Of a DNA stretch of 64,000 nt, positions 36,650 to 45,925 are shown piece after piece (within the stretch, counting starts at the first letter, position 1; each line of letters opens with the position of its first letter). Position numbers and translations under genes: made by a program. Source of the DNA: Pontibacter korlensis (GTDB taxonomy: Bacteria > Bacteroidota > Bacteroidia > Cytophagales > Hymenobacteraceae); NCBI RefSeq assembly GCF_000973725.1, contig NZ_CP009621.1:186001-250000 (forward strand), written 5' to 3'. The notes under the pieces were generated by a model. The model was not told where the DNA came from. It saw only the letters and a list, made by a program, of their open reading frames with translations, and did not search any database.

Positions 36650-37504
36650 ATGAAACGGGCTGTACTCACGCTAGCTGCCTTCAGTACCCTACTCTCCTAT
36701 GCTTCCTGTTCTGAAAGTGAAACACCGAAGCCCTTTATATCTACGCCACAAACACCTGCAGATAAAAACTGGAAGTTTGAGAGCACCCCTACATGGGCTG
36801 ATGAGTTTAACTACACCGGCCTTCCAGATAACTCCAAATGGGGATACGACCTTGGCGGCGGCGGTTGGGGCAATAACGAGCTACAGTATTATACAGACAA
36901 GGCATCAAACGCTAGCGTAGCTAATGGAGTACTTACCATTACAGCCAAAAAAGAAGCTGAAAGTGGCATGGACTATACTTCTGCCAGGCTGGTTACCAAA
37001 AACAAAGGCGACTTTAAGTATGGCAGGTTTGAGATACGCGCTAAGCTGCCCACAGGTAGGGGCACCTGGCCGGCTATCTGGATGCTGCCTACTGACTGGG
37101 AGTATGGAGGATGGCCGAAGTCAGGTGAAATTGACATTATGGAGCATGTAGGTTACGACCAAAACAACGTGCACATCACTGTTCACACAGAAGCTTACAA
37201 TCACGGCAAGGGTACTCAAAAAGGCAAAAGCAAAATTATACCAACTGCCAGCACAGCGTTCCACAACTACCGTGTAGACTGGACTCCTTATGCCATAAGA
37301 GGATATATTGATGATCAGCAGGTTTTTGAGTTCATCAACGAGGGCAAGGGCTATGCTTCATGGCCTTTTGACAAACGCTTCCACCTGTTGCTCAACATTG
37401 CTGTAGGCGGTAACTGGGGCGGAGCCCAGGGCGTGGACCCTGCTGTTTTCCCACAGTCAATGGAGGTTGACTATGTGCGTGTCTACAAAATGATTGAAGA
37501 ATAA
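36650..37504 (+). CDS. Glycoside hydrolase family 16 (beta-1,3-glucanase/laminarinase-like) lipoprotein
   Basis: The frame opens at 36593, but the ATG at 36650 gives a proper lipoprotein signal, MKRAVLTLAAFSTLLSYASC, so I use it (284 residues). The GH16 fold is clear: PTWADEFNYTGLPD near residue 42, GGGGWGNNELQYYTD near residue 63, and the catalytic GEIDIMEHVG near residue 160 with the ExDxxE triad intact. AVGGNWGGAQGVD lies near residue 255. Such enzymes cut internal beta-1,3 or mixed beta-1,3/1,4 glucan bonds. It probably acts at the cell surface and feeds the SusCD importer upstream. Confidence 0.93.
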   Translation: MKRAVLTLAAFSTLLSYASCSESETPKPFISTPQTPADKNWKFESTPTWADEFNYTGLPDNSKWGYDLGGGGWGNNELQYYTDKASNASVANGVLTITAKKEAESGMDYTSARLVTKNKGDFKYGRFEIRAKLPTGRGTWPAIWMLPTDWEYGGWPKSGEIDIMEHVGYDQNNVHITVHTEAYNHGKGTQKGKSKIIPTASTAFHNYRVDWTPYAIRGYIDDQQVFEFINEGKGYASWPFDKRFHLLLNIAVGGNWGGAQGVDPAVFPQSMEVDYVRVYKMIEE

Positions 37505-37560
37505 TCCTGGGAGCTATCTGTAAGCTACTATAGGAATGTAGGAGCTTACAGATATTGCTA

Positions 37561-37600
37561 AACAAAAAGCCCCGCAGCCAATGCGGGGCTTTTTGTTTTT
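37561..37600. terminator. Bidirectional terminator between GH16 and regulator genes
   Basis: A 16-bp perfect stem (AACAAAAAGCCCCGCA and its complement) with a 5-nt loop has A/T runs on both sides. It can end transcripts of the convergent GH16 and regulator genes. Confidence 0.9.
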
Positions 37601-37605
37601 ATTTG

Positions 37606-40539
37606 CTAATACTTAAGTATAAACTCCGTCAGGTTTACCTCTTGCCCCAGGTTCAGCTTTTTCCGTAGGCGGTACCTGCTGGTTTCTACACCACGCAGCG
37701 ACAGGTTGAGCAAAGAGGCAATTTCCTTGCTGGTCAGGTTCATGCGCAGATACGCACACAGTTTGATATCACGATGCGTGAGGTCCGGATAATCATCGCG
37801 CAGGCGCCTGAGGAAGTCCTGGTGGATCTGGTTGAAATGCAGCTCAAACTGATCCCAGTTATTATCAACCTTTATGTCTTCCTCCACCGACCTTAGCATC
37901 TTACGGAGGTGGTGTCGTGCCTCCTTATCATCCACCTGCTCCATTACCACTTGTAGCTGCCCCCGAACTTTGCCTATGGTTTCAAGGCTGTGCATCACAT
38001 GCATGGCAGATGAAGCAAGCTCCTTACTCTTATGAGCCAGCTCACTTTCCAGTTTCTCATTATTTAGCTTAATGATTTCCTTCTCTGCCTTCAGCACCTG
38101 TTCCATGTGCTCAGCCTCCTTTAGCCTTAGTGCCTTCTCTTGTTCGAGCCTTGCTTGCTCCTGATGCCTGCGTATACGGTTATCTGTTAGGCGTTTGAGT
38201 ACCCAAAGCAGCAACAGGGCTAGCAGAACGTAGCCACCTTTTGCCCAAATGGATCTGTACCACGGTGGTAGCACGGTAAAAGTGTACATGGCCTCCCTGC
38301 TTTCCCGGTTATACACATCCCGTGCCTTGACTTTGAAAGTATAAGTCCCTTCCGACAAGTTAGTGTACTCTTTCTGCAGGGTGCTTATCCAGGGGCTCCA
38401 GCTCTTGTCAAAGCCCTCCAGCATGTACTGGTACTGCACATGCTCCTCGCCTTCATAGGCAACGCCACTGTAGGTAAACTTTACGGAGTTGAAGGCAAAC
38501 GGCAGCGTTAGCTTTGCTTGGTTTGGCTGGTTTATCGCTACCTGCCCCGCATCCAGGTAGGCTCCTGCTGAAATAAGCGTGTCCTTAAGGCCGTCCGTAG
38601 CATTTACCTGCCTGATCAGGGTATAAAAAGTATGGTCAAGGTTTTTAGCCTGCAAGTAAGATGGGTGGTAATGTACAAAGCCCTCATCAATACCGATCAG
38701 CATGTTAGACTGGTCGTAGGGAGCGATGTGCTCAAAACCTCCGATCAGCTTTCCATGCAGTTTGTTAAAGATGTTTTTCTCTACCTCAAAACTGCCATTG
38801 CTCCTCTTTCGCAACACGCCCATCTGGTTGCCCGCCGAAAACCAGATATCGCCGTCTTTATCCTCCACCAGCTTACGCACGTGTACTCCCTGCTCAAACT
38901 GCTTGCTTAATAGTGGGTGGGCATCAAACCTGTCGGTACGCTTGTTATACTTATAAACGCCGCTCTCACCGGTAAAAACCAGCTCGCCATTTATCTTGAA
39001 GACATTAATAAAGAGGTTAGAGGGAAACCCGCTCTCCTCTCCATAAAAACTGACCGACTCTACTTTGTGCATGTCTGCCCCCAGCCTCAGCTTGTATACA
39101 CCTTTGTAACCATGGGCAATCCACAGGTTACCTTCTTTGTCCTCTTCCATCACACGAGAAGACTCATCGAAGCCGCTGATTTTATGCTGAAACACTAGTT
39201 GCCCCTTCTCAAACTTGTAGAGCAATAGCCCAGTATAGGTACCGCAAACAAGATAACCCGGATGGTTAGCCAGCGGCATAAAGATCCAGGCGCCCCGATG
39301 GTCAGAAAGCTTACGCGCTGTGTTATTAACTATCTCAAAAGGCCCGTTATGATGCGAGAGCAGGAGCTTACCCTTTATTTTCTGCAGGTTGTAGACCTGC
39401 CCCTGGGTATTATCTACAAGCTTGAAAGGCGAAGGGTAAAGGGGGTTTTCTGTATTGGACCATGCTTTATAGTATAGTCCATCATTGGTGCCCAGGTAAA
39501 GCACATCCTTGTTCAGCAACGAAGTATAACCTGTGCCAGGCAAGCCATTGGTCGCATTGAAAAGCGTGAAAGCAGAGTTGATCTCTACATAAGCTATCCC
39601 GTTGTTCAGGGCCAGCCAAAGACTACCCGCCTGGTCCTGGTAGACATGGATCACATTACTGTTCTGCAGTCCCTTTTCCCGGTTAAGGTGCTGCCTGGGT
39701 TTTCCGGCTTTATCTACCACCAAAAGTCCGTCATGTGCAGTACCAATGGCGTACCCTTCCGTTAAACGCGTGGCAGAGTATATCTTGTTTTTTATTAGAT
39801 AGTCCTCTACCGGCCAGCTCAACTTTTTAAAGTCACTGTAGCCATTGTACACATACATGCCGTGCTCCTCGGTAAACAGCAGGGACTCCCCTTTCTCGTA
39901 AGGCAGGATGGCAGTGATGACAAAATCTGCTACGATCTCACTGCCAGGTATGAGTCCAAATGTTCCGTGCTTTAGCTCAAAGATGCCTTTTTTGGGTACA
40001 GGCACCAACAGCTTGTTTTGCACCATAAAAGGAAAACCTGTTGGCGGGCCAGGTGATTTGTATACTTTTATCCTGTCATGCTGAAGGTGGTAGATTCCGG
40101 AAACGGTACAGTAAAACACCCCCTCATCCGAAGTATAGATTTTCCAGACATCGTCAAAGTCCCGATACTGCGGCGCTATCTTCTCCTTTAACGACACGTA
40201 CGACATCAGCCCGGATGCATCAGGCTGCAGGTAGCCAAAGTCGTCCTGCCCCCCTACATATACCCTTCCGGTTTTATCTACGGCAAGCGAACGGGCAATA
40301 GTACGGTTTGCCAGACTGATGCGTCGCCAGTGGTTGCCGTCAAACTCGAGTACACCAAAGCTGTTGCCAAAGTACATCACCCCACGGTGGTCCTGTACAA
40401 TTGCCCAGTTCTGCGGAGATGCCTTATATTGTTTCTGTGTGTAGTTCTTGATATAAGGGATACCCTCATTTTTGACCTGTGCCAGTATGGGGTAACATAG
40501 GGTGATGATGTTCACCAGCACTACAAACAACTTCTTCAT
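37606..40539 (-). CDS. Membrane-spanning sensor-regulator: beta-propeller + Y_Y_Y + coiled coil + LuxR HTH
   Basis: The frame opens at 40581, but the ATG at 40539 gives a signal peptide (MKKLFVVLVNIITLCYPILA), for 977 residues. The outer part has two-component-regulator propeller repeats to about residue 700. A Y_Y_Y domain follows, with YQYMLEGFDKSWSPW near residue 715, then one membrane helix near 790-810 and a long charged coiled coil. The C-terminal HTH reads LTSKEIASLLNLSLRGVETS. There is no kinase or receiver domain, so this looks like a one-component transmembrane regulator sensing glycan fragments. It lies between two SusCD loci, its probable targets. Confidence 0.88.
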   Translation of the reverse strand: MKKLFVVLVNIITLCYPILAQVKNEGIPYIKNYTQKQYKASPQNWAIVQDHRGVMYFGNSFGVLEFDGNHWRRISLANRTIARSLAVDKTGRVYVGGQDDFGYLQPDASGLMSYVSLKEKIAPQYRDFDDVWKIYTSDEGVFYCTVSGIYHLQHDRIKVYKSPGPPTGFPFMVQNKLLVPVPKKGIFELKHGTFGLIPGSEIVADFVITAILPYEKGESLLFTEEHGMYVYNGYSDFKKLSWPVEDYLIKNKIYSATRLTEGYAIGTAHDGLLVVDKAGKPRQHLNREKGLQNSNVIHVYQDQAGSLWLALNNGIAYVEINSAFTLFNATNGLPGTGYTSLLNKDVLYLGTNDGLYYKAWSNTENPLYPSPFKLVDNTQGQVYNLQKIKGKLLLSHHNGPFEIVNNTARKLSDHRGAWIFMPLANHPGYLVCGTYTGLLLYKFEKGQLVFQHKISGFDESSRVMEEDKEGNLWIAHGYKGVYKLRLGADMHKVESVSFYGEESGFPSNLFINVFKINGELVFTGESGVYKYNKRTDRFDAHPLLSKQFEQGVHVRKLVEDKDGDIWFSAGNQMGVLRKRSNGSFEVEKNIFNKLHGKLIGGFEHIAPYDQSNMLIGIDEGFVHYHPSYLQAKNLDHTFYTLIRQVNATDGLKDTLISAGAYLDAGQVAINQPNQAKLTLPFAFNSVKFTYSGVAYEGEEHVQYQYMLEGFDKSWSPWISTLQKEYTNLSEGTYTFKVKARDVYNRESREAMYTFTVLPPWYRSIWAKGGYVLLALLLLWVLKRLTDNRIRRHQEQARLEQEKALRLKEAEHMEQVLKAEKEIIKLNNEKLESELAHKSKELASSAMHVMHSLETIGKVRGQLQVVMEQVDDKEARHHLRKMLRSVEEDIKVDNNWDQFELHFNQIHQDFLRRLRDDYPDLTHRDIKLCAYLRMNLTSKEIASLLNLSLRGVETSRYRLRKKLNLGQEVNLTEFILKY

Positions 40540-41136
40540 TAAAATACCGCCTCTATTTGCCTTATCTGAAAGTGTGAGCACAATAGCTCAAGGTCATGAT
40601 CCGGAGCCAGACTTACCTCATAAGGTAACATTAAAGTTTACACATGACAAGCAGAATGTTCTGTGTTATCATGATTTAAAGGAACATTTGGTGACAAGAT
40701 AGCTAATTGTTCGCTTCTCTTTACCATACTTGCCTTATGCCTTCAGCAAGCGATTGACATTACCTATCCTTATAATTACACAAGTCTATCTTCATCTTTT
40801 ATAGGTTTCGCGCGTAAAATAAACGTGCAAAATTAAAGTTAGCACTCACTTAAACAACTAAAAGCCAGCTAAATATTAGCATTTAAAATACTTCTATATC
40901 CTTAAGAGCACGCTTGGAGCAATAATACGATGCTCTCTGCTGCCACTCTTCCTCTTGTGGCCCAAGCACCCGGTATTGGGCAGAGAAACTGTAAGCACTG
41001 CAAAAATAAGAAGCAGGGTATGCTTAAAACCAATTCACCCGACTCCCCACCCCTTTGTTAAGGTAGCTGATGCGCACTAGGCCATAAGCTGTATGCCTAG
41101 CGCTGTGATCGATTTTTAATATTTAATAACTCACCT
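40540..41136. other. Divergent intergenic region between regulator and second susC
   Basis: About 600 bp, AT-rich near the regulator start. No gene, RNA or strong hairpin is seen. It must contain promoters for the regulator (minus) and the second susC (plus), and is a likely site of binding by the regulator, but no operator can be named by eye. Confidence 0.5.
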
Positions 41137-44100
41137 ATGAAGCAAAACTTTTATTCAGCGATCGGCTGCATAACAATAGCTGTCTGTGCAAGTATGCCTA
41201 CTTATGCAGAAGCAGTTTTTGCTATGCCTATGCCATTGATTCAGCAAACGGCTGATGTAACCGTTACCGGGCAGGTAACAGACGAGAACGGAAGCGGGCT
41301 GCCCGGCGTAACGGTTGTACTGCAAGGAACCACACGTGGAACATCTTCAGATGCCAACGGGAACTACTCCCTGTCAGTACCAGGCGGTGGAGGCACCCTG
41401 GTGTTTTCTTTTGTTGGTTACAAGACACAAGAAGTGCAAATAGGAAACAGATCTACGGTAAATGTCTCCCTTGCTCCAGATACAGAGACCTTGGAAGAGG
41501 TAGTTGTGGTAGGTTACGGTACACAGCAAAAGAGCCTGGTTACCGGTGCCATCTCCTCGGTAAGACAAGAAGAGATCGCCACCGTTTCCTCGACAAGGGT
41601 TGAACAGGCCCTGCAGGGAAGAACAGCTGGTGTTTCTGTACTTCCTGCTTCAGGCTCTCCGGGCAGCGGCATGCGGGTAAGGGTACGAGGAGCGGGCTCT
41701 AACGGTAATGCTGAGCCACTTTACATTGTAGACGGTATGCGTACCGGCGGCATTGAATACCTGGACCCAAGCGAGATTGCCTCTATAGAAGTATTGAAAG
41801 ATGCCGCATCAGCCGCCATATACGGTGCCGAAGGTGCTAACGGTGTAGTGATCATCACTACCAAAACCGGCAACAAGGGTGCCCCCTCCACGGTTTCCTA
41901 CAGTGGCCAGTACGGTGTGCAGTCGGTGGGCGACAGAATGGATTTGATGAACGCCCAGCAATATGCCGCCTACCTCAACGAATCCAGCACGGCAGGTACC
42001 ATACCAGACCCTGCTGAGGTAAGTAGTATACAGGGCACCAACTGGCTGGATGAGATTTTTGAGAAGGCCCCCATGCAGCGCCACTCGGTCTCTTTTAACG
42101 GTGGCTCCGAAAAATCATCCTTCCTGATAAATGGCACCATGTTCCGGCAGGATGGTGTGGTAGGTGGCGACAAAGCCAGGTTCGACCGTTATACCGTCAG
42201 GCTAAACTCTGACCATGAGATAAAGTCCTGGCTGAATGTTGGCAACAGGTTGTCTTACTCCCATTTTGAGCGTGCTGGTATTCAGGAGGACAGCGAGTTC
42301 GGTTCTGTTATCAGCAATGCTATTTTAATCGACCCTATCACGCCGACTATTTACACCGGTGCACTGCCAGGCTTTGTTCAGGATGCGATAGATGCCGGCC
42401 TGCCCTTGGTGCGTGATGGCAGTGGTAATTACTATGGCCTGTCACAGTATATCAGAGGTGAGGTAGGCAACCCGCTGGCACAAATAGCCATAACCAAGGG
42501 TAGCACGGTACAGAACAAAGTGGTTGGCAACCTTTATGCCGATATCAAACCTTTCGAAGGATTCACGTTCACCTCACGCTTTGGTATCGATGCGGCCTTC
42601 CAGCGTAACCACGGCTGGAACCCTAGCTTCTGGTTCTCCTCAGAAAGGCTGAACACCACCGCCAACACCTTCGACACAAACGAGAACTGGTTCACATGGC
42701 AGTGGGAAAACTACGCTACGTACCAGCGCACCATTGGCTCGCACAACTTTACGTTGCTGGCGGGTACCTCAGCCCTTGAGCGCAGGTACAACAGGCTAAA
42801 TGGCACCTCTTCAGGGCTGTTTGCAGAAGATGATATCTTTGCTTTCCCTGACTATACTCCTGACGACAATGACAGGATTGCCGGTACAGAGAACGCTAAC
42901 ACACTACAGTCTTACTACGGCCGACTCTCTTATGACTATGAGAACAAGTACCTGCTGAACCTGACTGTGCGACGCGATGGTTCTTCTCTGCTGCCCCCGG
43001 GTAACGAGTGGGGCACCTTTCCATCTGTTTCCGTAGGTTGGGTACTGTCTAACGAGGACTTTTTCCCGGCCAACAATGTGGTGAACTACTTTAAGCTGCG
43101 AGGTAGCTGGGGAGAGAACGGCAGTTTGTCTAACCTTACCATAGGCCAGTGGGCAGCGGTAATCACTTCGCAGGGTATACGCTACCCCGACGGCAACGGC
43201 GGCTACATCACAGTAGCGGAGCCTGCCGCCCTGGCAAACCCCGAGCTTACCTGGGAGACAAGCGAGCAGGTAGACATTGGACTGGACCTGGGCTTGTTTG
43301 ACAACAGGCTTACCTTAACAAGTGACTACTTTGTCAAGACCACCAAAGACCTGATCACCCCAGGCACACCACCTCGGTTTATCGGCAACACCCTGCCCTT
43401 TGTGAACGGAGGCGATGTAAGAAACAGGGGCTGGGAATTTGAGCTGGCTTTTAACAACAACACCAACCCCAATGCTTTTAAGTATGAGTTTGCAGTAAAC
43501 CTGACTACCCTGGACAACGAGGTTACTTTCCTCAACCCGAACGTGACCCGTATCGCAGGTACTGGTGTCGGCACAGGTTGGACAGCCACGTACTTTGAGG
43601 AAGGCTACCCTATCTGGTACTTCCGTGGCTATAAAACTGCCGGTATCTTCCAAAGCGAGGATGAAATCGGCCAGTACCTCAGCGAGAACGGTATCTCCGG
43701 TTATGACCCAGCGCCAGGCGACCCTATTGTGGTCGATGTGAACGAAGATGGCCAGATATCCCCGGATGACCAGACCTTTATTGGCAGTCCGCACCCTGAG
43801 TTAATCTATGGCGGACGCATCAACCTGAGCTACAAGGGTTTTGACTTTCTGGCCTTTATACAAGGGCAGGCTGGTAATGACGTGCTGCTGGCCTTTAACC
43901 GCGTGGACAGACCAACCGCTAACAGGCCAGCCTTCTTCTACGAAGACAGGTGGACAGGACCAGGCAGCACCAACAGCTGGTTTGCCCCTAATACCACCAG
44001 CACCTATGTGTATAACAGCGACCTGATGCTCTTCGACGGCTCCTACGCCCGCATCCGGCAGTTGCAACTAGGCTACACGCTTCCCAACGCAGTTACAGAG

Positions 44101-44277
44101 AGAATCAGTGTCCAGAACGCAAGGTTCTATGTGTCGCTCGACGACTACTTTACCTTTACCGACTACCCTGGCCTGGACCCTGAAGCCGGCAGCAACAACG
44201 TGAACAGCCTTGGTATTGACAGAGGGGTGTATCCTATCCCTAGAAAAGCATTGGTCGGTCTTACGTTCAACTTCTAA
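41137..44277 (+). CDS. SusC/RagA-family TonB-linked outer membrane protein (second copy)
   Basis: This 1046-residue protein has the same layout as the first SusC: a signal region, a regulatory domain with VTDENGSGLPGVTVVLQGTT near residue 47, the TonB-box-like EEVVVVGYGTQQKS near residue 120, plug motifs including SIEVLKDAASAAIYGAEGAN near residue 215, and a terminal Phe. The N-terminal 240 residues are close to the first copy and the barrel is much more divergent, as expected for importers of different glycans. Its SusD partner starts 20 bp downstream. Confidence 0.95.
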   Translation: MKQNFYSAIGCITIAVCASMPTYAEAVFAMPMPLIQQTADVTVTGQVTDENGSGLPGVTVVLQGTTRGTSSDANGNYSLSVPGGGGTLVFSFVGYKTQEVQIGNRSTVNVSLAPDTETLEEVVVVGYGTQQKSLVTGAISSVRQEEIATVSSTRVEQALQGRTAGVSVLPASGSPGSGMRVRVRGAGSNGNAEPLYIVDGMRTGGIEYLDPSEIASIEVLKDAASAAIYGAEGANGVVIITTKTGNKGAPSTVSYSGQYGVQSVGDRMDLMNAQQYAAYLNESSTAGTIPDPAEVSSIQGTNWLDEIFEKAPMQRHSVSFNGGSEKSSFLINGTMFRQDGVVGGDKARFDRYTVRLNSDHEIKSWLNVGNRLSYSHFERAGIQEDSEFGSVISNAILIDPITPTIYTGALPGFVQDAIDAGLPLVRDGSGNYYGLSQYIRGEVGNPLAQIAITKGSTVQNKVVGNLYADIKPFEGFTFTSRFGIDAAFQRNHGWNPSFWFSSERLNTTANTFDTNENWFTWQWENYATYQRTIGSHNFTLLAGTSALERRYNRLNGTSSGLFAEDDIFAFPDYTPDDNDRIAGTENANTLQSYYGRLSYDYENKYLLNLTVRRDGSSLLPPGNEWGTFPSVSVGWVLSNEDFFPANNVVNYFKLRGSWGENGSLSNLTIGQWAAVITSQGIRYPDGNGGYITVAEPAALANPELTWETSEQVDIGLDLGLFDNRLTLTSDYFVKTTKDLITPGTPPRFIGNTLPFVNGGDVRNRGWEFELAFNNNTNPNAFKYEFAVNLTTLDNEVTFLNPNVTRIAGTGVGTGWTATYFEEGYPIWYFRGYKTAGIFQSEDEIGQYLSENGISGYDPAPGDPIVVDVNEDGQISPDDQTFIGSPHPELIYGGRINLSYKGFDFLAFIQGQAGNDVLLAFNRVDRPTANRPAFFYEDRWTGPGSTNSWFAPNTTSTYVYNSDLMLFDGSYARIRQLQLGYTLPNAVTERISVQNARFYVSLDDYFTFTDYPGLDPEAGSNNVNSLGIDRGVYPIPRKALVGLTFNF

Positions 44278-44297
44278 ACCTTAACCCTAGACTTATT

Positions 44298-45830
44298 ATG
44301 AAGAACTATATTTTCAAAAGAACGCTTGTGTGCCTGGCCGCTCTGCTACTGGCAACGGGCTGCGAGGATGACTTTTTGGAATCAGAGATACCGGGAAGAT
44401 TACCAGAGGATCAGTTTTATCAAACCGATGAAGATGCCATACAGGCCACTGCTGCTGTCTATGACATGCTGCAGGCACACTATAACTGGGGTTGGGCCAG
44501 CATGTACCTGGTAAAAACGCTGCCATCGGATGAAAGCAATGCGGGCGGCAGTGGTCCTGGTGACCAACCTGGCTACCAAACACTCGATGACTTTACCTTC
44601 GACTCGCAGAACGACGCTATTCTGGGTGCCTGGAGCATGAGCTACTACGGCATTTACCGTGCAAACAAAGTAATCAATCATGTAGCGCCGGAAACAGATT
44701 TGCGCAGGCGCCTGCTTGCCGAAGCAAAAGCGCTAAGGGCCTTATACTACCTGGACCTGGTATCACTTTGGGGAGGAGTGCCACTTGTATTGAATGACGT
44801 TCCACCAAGTGAGTATACGGCGCAACAGAGAGCCAGCCGCGAAGAAGTGTATGCGCAGATAGAGCAGGACCTGACTGAAGCGATACCTGATCTCCCTTTG
44901 AAGAGCAGCTATGGCAGCGGCGAAAGATTCCGCTTTACAAAGGGAGCGGCGCAGGCATTGCTTGGCAGGGCATACCTCTACCAGGAAGAGTGGCAGCAGG
45001 CAGCTGAGCAGCTTGACGAGGTGATCAATTCAGGACAGTACAGCCTGGAGCCAGACTTCAGTAGGGTTTTCTCCTTAGAAGGGGAGTTTGGCCCTGAGTC
45101 TTTGTTTGAAGTTGCCTACTCCAGCGATGCCGACTATGACTGGGGCAACTTCCCGTGGGGCAATGGCCGCAATTTGGAGAGTAACATTCATATCCAGTTG
45201 ATGGGGCCTCGCTCCGACTTTTATACCAAGGCACCAGAGGATAGTTTAATAGGTGGCTGGGGCTTTAACACCCCTCGCCCAACTCTGTACCAATCCTTTG
45301 TTAATGCAGCAGATACAGAAAGAAGAATCCATACAATTATGTCTGAGCAGGAGCTCGAAGCAAAAGGCGGAAGCTGGTCTGCACCTACGGCTTATGATTA
45401 TATGGGATACTTCCAGCGCAAGTATGGCTCTTTTTCTAACCAGACAAACTCCCAGGGAGGTGCTATCGGCGAGCTGAACTATGGCACCAACTGGCGATTG
45501 ATTCGGTATGCAGACGTGCTGCTGATGGCCGCCGAAGCCTACTACCGCCTTGGAAATGAAGGCAGGGCACGCCAAGAACTAAACAAGGTGCGCGAAAGAG
45601 CCGATCTTGATGAAATAACGGCCTCTGGTACCGACCTGTTCAATGCTATTGTGAGGGAGCGGGAATTAGAACTTGCCTTCGAAGGCTTCAGGTACATCGA
45701 CCTGGTGCGTTGGGGCCTGGCAGCAGAAGTGCTGGGGCCCTTGGGCTATGTGGAGGGTAAGCATAACCTGCTTCCTATACCGGATGCTGATGTAAGAACA
45801 GCAAACCTGACACAGAACCCCGGTTACTAA
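44298..45830 (+). CDS. SusD/RagB-family glycan-binding lipoprotein (second copy)
   Basis: This 510-residue protein has a lipoprotein signal with the lipobox ending LATGC near residue 22, followed by EDDFLESEIPG. Helical repeats include AEAKALRALYYLDLVSLWGG near residue 140. The C-terminus has the SusD pattern RERELELAFEGFRYIDLVRW near residue 453 and LLPIPDADV. It pairs with the SusC gene upstream. No glycoside hydrolase follows it in this locus. Confidence 0.95.
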   Translation: MKNYIFKRTLVCLAALLLATGCEDDFLESEIPGRLPEDQFYQTDEDAIQATAAVYDMLQAHYNWGWASMYLVKTLPSDESNAGGSGPGDQPGYQTLDDFTFDSQNDAILGAWSMSYYGIYRANKVINHVAPETDLRRRLLAEAKALRALYYLDLVSLWGGVPLVLNDVPPSEYTAQQRASREEVYAQIEQDLTEAIPDLPLKSSYGSGERFRFTKGAAQALLGRAYLYQEEWQQAAEQLDEVINSGQYSLEPDFSRVFSLEGEFGPESLFEVAYSSDADYDWGNFPWGNGRNLESNIHIQLMGPRSDFYTKAPEDSLIGGWGFNTPRPTLYQSFVNAADTERRIHTIMSEQELEAKGGSWSAPTAYDYMGYFQRKYGSFSNQTNSQGGAIGELNYGTNWRLIRYADVLLMAAEAYYRLGNEGRARQELNKVRERADLDEITASGTDLFNAIVRERELELAFEGFRYIDLVRWGLAAEVLGPLGYVEGKHNLLPIPDADVRTANLTQNPGY

Positions 45831-45858
45831 AACCAAACAAAGCTTAGAACACTAAACT

Positions 45859-45890
45859 CAGGAAGGGCCTACAACTGTAGCCTCTTCCTG
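45859..45890 (+). terminator. Terminator after second susD
   Basis: An imperfect hairpin with outer arms CAGGAAG and CTTCCTG is followed by an AT-rich stretch. Confidence 0.6.
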
Positions 45891-45925
45891 AATTTATATA
45901 AGTGTAACACCACTCCAATATTTTT

